Below, piece by piece: positions 33,926-36,284 of a stretch of DNA of 36,284 bases (its first letter is position 1; each line of letters opens with the position of its first letter). Below the pieces are notes generated by a model, which was given only the letters and a program-made list of their open reading frames with translations, was not told where the DNA came from and did not search any database. The stretch comes from Streptomycetaceae bacterium (GTDB taxonomy: Bacteria; Actinomycetota; Actinomycetes; Streptomycetales; Streptomycetaceae), in assembly GCA_019243445.1 (NCBI GenBank), contig JAFAUH010000289.1:1-36284 (forward strand). Reading direction: 5' to 3'. The position numbers were made by a program, and so were the translations under genes.

Positions 33926-35065
33926 ATGCCCGATCTGCGTGTCGTGGCCGTCAGCAACGACGGCACACGACTGGTGCTCAAAGCTGCAGACAGCACGGAA
34001 TACACGCTTCCGATCGACGAACGGCTGCGCGCCGCCATACGCAACGACAGAGCACGCCTCGGCCAGATCGAGATCGAAGTCGAGAGCCATCTGCGGCCGC
34101 GTGACATCCAGGCACGGATACGAGCCGGGGCTACCGCGGAAGAGGTGGCCCAGCTCGCCGGAATCCCGGTCGAGCGAGTACGGCGCTTCGAAGGGCCCGT
34201 GCTGGCGGAGCGGGCATTCATGGCTGAGCGGGCGCGCAAGACGCCGGTACGCAGGCAGGGGGAGTCCGCCGGCCCGCAGTTGGGTGAGGCGGTGGCCGAG
34301 CGGCTGCTGCTGCGCAGCGCCGAGAAGGACAGCGCCCAGTGGGACTCCTGGCGCCGCGACGACGGCGTATGGGAAGTGCTGCTCGTTTACCGCGTCGCGG
34401 GCGAGCCGCACTCCGCGAGCTGGACGTATGACCCGCCGCGCCGCCTCGTTCAGGCGGTGGATGACGAGGCACGAGCGCTGATCGGCGAGGCACCGCCGGA
34501 GCAGCCCGAGCAGCCCGAGCAGCCTGAGCCGAGCTTCCCGTTCGTACCTCGGATCGCACGGCTGCCGCGGGACCGCCCGTTGGACCGGCAACTGGATCGC
34601 GGTGAGCGTACGGACCGGTCCGACCGGAGCGAACGCGCCGCCCGCGACGGGCAGTCCGGCGAAGAGCAGCACGACGAGCGCCCGGAAAAGGAGCGAGACT
34701 CACTGACCAGCCTGCTCGAAGCGGTGCCGAGCTTCCGGGGTGACATGGTCGTGCCGTCGCCCGGCCTGGCTGTCGGCTCGCCTGAGCGGGGATCCGACTC
34801 CGCATCGGCCGACGGCGGGGAAGACGAAGAATCCGCTGTGGAGTCCGCCCCGTCGGCATCCGCGGCGGCGCCGGCCGCGAGCGCGGGAGCAGGATCTGCC
34901 TACGCCGACGTCCTGATGCCACGTTCGGTCGGCGCCCACCGGGAGCGGCTGGTCGGTACTACCGACCGCCAGGCGGAGGCGGATGGGGTACGGCCTGGGC
35001 GGCGCGCGACTGTGCCGAGCTGGGACGAGATCGTCTTTGGAAGCCGGCGGAAGAAGCAGGAGTAA
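33926..35065 (+). CDS. sepH: cell division protein SepH, 379 aa
   Basis: SepH interacts with FtsZ and promotes Z-ring assembly in sporulating streptomycetes. The DUF3071 N-terminus MPDLRVVAVSNDGTRLVLKA continues through YTLPIDERLRAAIRNDRARL. A helix-turn-helix follows (AGATAEEVAQLAGIPVERVRRFEG, about residues 68-91), then the conserved WDSWRRDDGVWEVLLVYR. A long acidic disordered linker leads to the conserved C-terminal motif RRATVPSWDEIVFGSRRKKQ. The ATG at 33926 has GGGAGG 5 nt upstream. PEQPEQPEQPEP is a short encoded repeat. Confidence 0.95.
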   Translation: MPDLRVVAVSNDGTRLVLKAADSTEYTLPIDERLRAAIRNDRARLGQIEIEVESHLRPRDIQARIRAGATAEEVAQLAGIPVERVRRFEGPVLAERAFMAERARKTPVRRQGESAGPQLGEAVAERLLLRSAEKDSAQWDSWRRDDGVWEVLLVYRVAGEPHSASWTYDPPRRLVQAVDDEARALIGEAPPEQPEQPEQPEPSFPFVPRIARLPRDRPLDRQLDRGERTDRSDRSERAARDGQSGEEQHDERPEKERDSLTSLLEAVPSFRGDMVVPSPGLAVGSPERGSDSASADGGEDEESAVESAPSASAAAPAASAGAGSAYADVLMPRSVGAHRERLVGTTDRQAEADGVRPGRRATVPSWDEIVFGSRRKKQE

Positions 35066-35090
35066 GCGCAGGAGCGATCCTGCAGCTTGA

Positions 35091-35119
35091 GGGCGGTGCG
35101 CACCCGGTGCGCACCGCCC
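35091..35119. terminator. hairpin terminator after sepH
   Basis: GGGCGGTGCGCACC (35091-35104) pairs perfectly with GGTGCGCACCGCCC (35106-35119) just after the sepH stop and faces the end of the convergent sulfurtransferase gene. Confidence 0.88.
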
Positions 35120-35144
35120 CCAAAGTTCGCCCCTCGCGATCAGA

Positions 35145-35288
35145 CGCGTGCGTCGCTCACGGGTCTCTTTCGTTCGCTTCTCCGCCCGCTCCCAGGCTCC
35201 GCGGACGGCCTGACGTACCAAAGACACACCCACGATCGGGCCCCGGCCGACCACTCCGCCTACTCGCGTGCGTCGCTCACGGGGTCTC
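35145..35288 (-). repeat. paired direct repeats around the sulfurtransferase 3' end
   Basis: CGCGTGCGTCGCTCACGGG followed by TCTC occurs at 35145-35167 and, with one extra G, at 35265-35288; the second copy covers the sulfurtransferase stop. The segment between contains the 24-bp piece also seen at 17746-17769 (here 35172-35195), and 35251-35280 matches 30773-30802. The stretch of about 140 bp thus looks like a dispersed element. Confidence 0.7.
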
Positions 35289-36110
35289 CCCGGTGGCCAC
35301 CGGCCGTGCCGGATCGGCACACCACTCGCTCCACGAGCCGACGTAGAGGGCAGCCGGAATGCCCGCGACGGCAAGCGCCAGGACCTCGTGCGCGGCCGAG
35401 ACGCCAGAGCCGCAGTAGACGCCGACCTCGGTATCCTCTGTGGCACCCAGCGCCTTGAAACGCAGGGCCAGTTGATCAGCGGGGAGGAATCGGCCATCGG
35501 CCGAGACATTGCCGGTCGTCGGGGCGTTGACGGCGCCCGGGATGTGCCCGGCGACCGGGTCGATGGGCTCGACATCGCCGCGGTACCGGTCGGCGGCGCG
35601 GGCGTCAAGCAGCAGACCGCGACTCGCCAAGCCCGCGGCGTCGTCGGCTGTCAGCAGCGGCAGCGCGCCCGGCGCAGGGGTGAAGTCACCGGGAGCGGGA
35701 GTGGATGTCGTCACCTCCAGCGGCCCCTGCCAGGCCGCGAGGCCGCCGTCCAGGACACGGACATCCGGGTGGCCGCTCCACCGCAGCATCCACCAGGCGC
35801 GCGCCGCAGCCCAGCCCTGGCCTCCGTCGTAGACGACCACCGGGCGGGAGGAAGTGACGCCGGCACGGCGCATCGCCACGGTGAAGATCTCGAGATCGGG
35901 CAGTGGATGGCGCCCGCCGACGCCGGGTACTCCCGCGAGCTCGGTATCGAGATCGATGTAGACAGCGCCGGGAATGTGGCCCGCCTCGTACTGCGGGCGG
36001 CCGGGGGGGCCGCCGAGCTGCCAGCGGACATCGAGAAGGACCGGTTCTTGGCTTCGGTCTTCGCTGCGGTACTGGCTACGGAGCTCCGCCTCGGAGATGA
36101 TGGCTTCCAT
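35277..36110 (-). CDS. two-domain sulfurtransferase (rhodanese/mercaptopyruvate type), 277 aa
   Basis: It moves sulfane sulfur from thiosulfate or mercaptopyruvate to an acceptor. Two rhodanese domains are present. The N-terminal one (LLDVRWQLGG, AGHIPGAVYIDLDTEL) has Asp in place of Cys in VYDGGQGWAA and is inactive, as usual. The C-terminal one (LLDARAADRYRG, AGHIPGAVNAPTTGN) has the catalytic Cys in VYCGSGVSAAHEV; CGSGV is closer to mercaptopyruvate than to thiosulfate enzymes. The ATG at 36110 has no strong ribosome-binding site. It is divergent from the VOC gene with 34 bp between. Confidence 0.92.
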   Translation of the reverse strand: MEAIISEAELRSQYRSEDRSQEPVLLDVRWQLGGPPGRPQYEAGHIPGAVYIDLDTELAGVPGVGGRHPLPDLEIFTVAMRRAGVTSSRPVVVYDGGQGWAAARAWWMLRWSGHPDVRVLDGGLAAWQGPLEVTTSTPAPGDFTPAPGALPLLTADDAAGLASRGLLLDARAADRYRGDVEPIDPVAGHIPGAVNAPTTGNVSADGRFLPADQLALRFKALGATEDTEVGVYCGSGVSAAHEVLALAVAGIPAALYVGSWSEWCADPARPVATGETP

Positions 36111-36144
36111 GCGGCCTATTGTGTCGCGCAAGGAGAGATTTCCG

Positions 36145-36284
36145 ATGAGCGAGGTAGCGGCTCGGCGTCCCCAGGGTGCGCCCTGCCGGGTCAGCTTGCT
36201 GGTGCATAGTCTGCCCACGACCCAGGAGTTCTACGGCAGGCTTTTCGGCTGGGAATTCCACCCCGGACCCCAGCATTTCGGGCC
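36145..36284 (+). CDS. VOC (glyoxalase-like) protein, 5' part only
   Basis: The ATG at 36145 has AAGGAGAG upstream. The visible residues CRVSLLVHSLPTTQEFYGRL followed by FGWEFHPGP match the first beta-alpha-beta unit of vicinal-oxygen-chelate proteins. The gene runs past the right edge, so the metal ligands and function cannot be judged. Confidence 0.8.
   Translation, partial: MSEVAARRPQGAPCRVSLLVHSLPTTQEFYGRLFGWEFHPGPQHFG

Overview
The window is high-GC actinobacterial DNA, almost certainly Streptomyces or a close relative. It carries sepH, the cutR/cutS two-component pair, a Cys-rich actinobacterial ferrochelatase, DUF4193/DUF3710/DUF3093/DUF3159 proteins, GTG starts, translationally coupled genes and long GC-rich hairpins between genes. 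No rRNA, tRNA or CRISPR array was seen.

Left accessory part (1 to about 10,000). The first 1.2 kb holds tiny overlapping genes and an 89-bp duplication that truncates a PemK/MazF-like toxin gene. Next is a compact block of visibly lower GC: a 57-aa peptide with a strong ribosome-binding site, a PP-loop ATP-pyrophosphatase gene, and a complete histidyl-tRNA synthetase. The PP-loop gene is broken by a 144-bp MITE-like element with 23-bp terminal inverted repeats and an 8-bp target duplication; removing the element and one duplication restores a 413-codon frame exactly. After a strong terminator come a type I restriction HsdR subunit without HsdM/HsdS and a YgjP-like metallopeptidase. A vapBC-type toxin-antitoxin pair follows, lying between two 60-bp copies of the 3' end of the neighbouring RNA methyltransferase gene. 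This looks like a small insertion at that gene's 3' end and marks the edge of the accessory DNA.

Potassium region (about 10,000 to 25,000). After the methyltransferase gene come two coupled TrkA/RCK proteins (+ strand). A long minus-strand block then reads, in transcription order: 27-aa membrane peptide, kdpF, kdpA, kdpB, kdpC, terminator, a KimA-like K+ importer with a leaderless-type promoter, kdpD, kdpE, an OB-fold protein and a DUF3159 membrane protein. The region thus encodes a high-affinity K+ ATPase, its sensor and regulator, a second type of K+ importer and RCK regulatory subunits. Two 13-bp direct repeats upstream of the operon are candidate KdpE sites.

Core part (25,000 to 36,284). 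This contains DUF3710-dut, DUF3093, an unrecognised 285-aa protein, DUF4193, cutS-cutR, a conserved 56-aa protein, an inositol-monophosphatase-family gene, hemH/cpfC, sepH, a two-domain sulfurtransferase and the start of a VOC-family gene. The DUF4193-cutS gap contains a hairpin plus T-tract on the + strand that could end a small RNA. Short dispersed repeats occur near cutR, the sulfurtransferase end and kdpD.

All family assignments were made by reading motifs, without database searches. The most novel parts are the peptide/PP-loop/HisRS block, the MITE that broke it, and the vapBC module between gene-end repeats.
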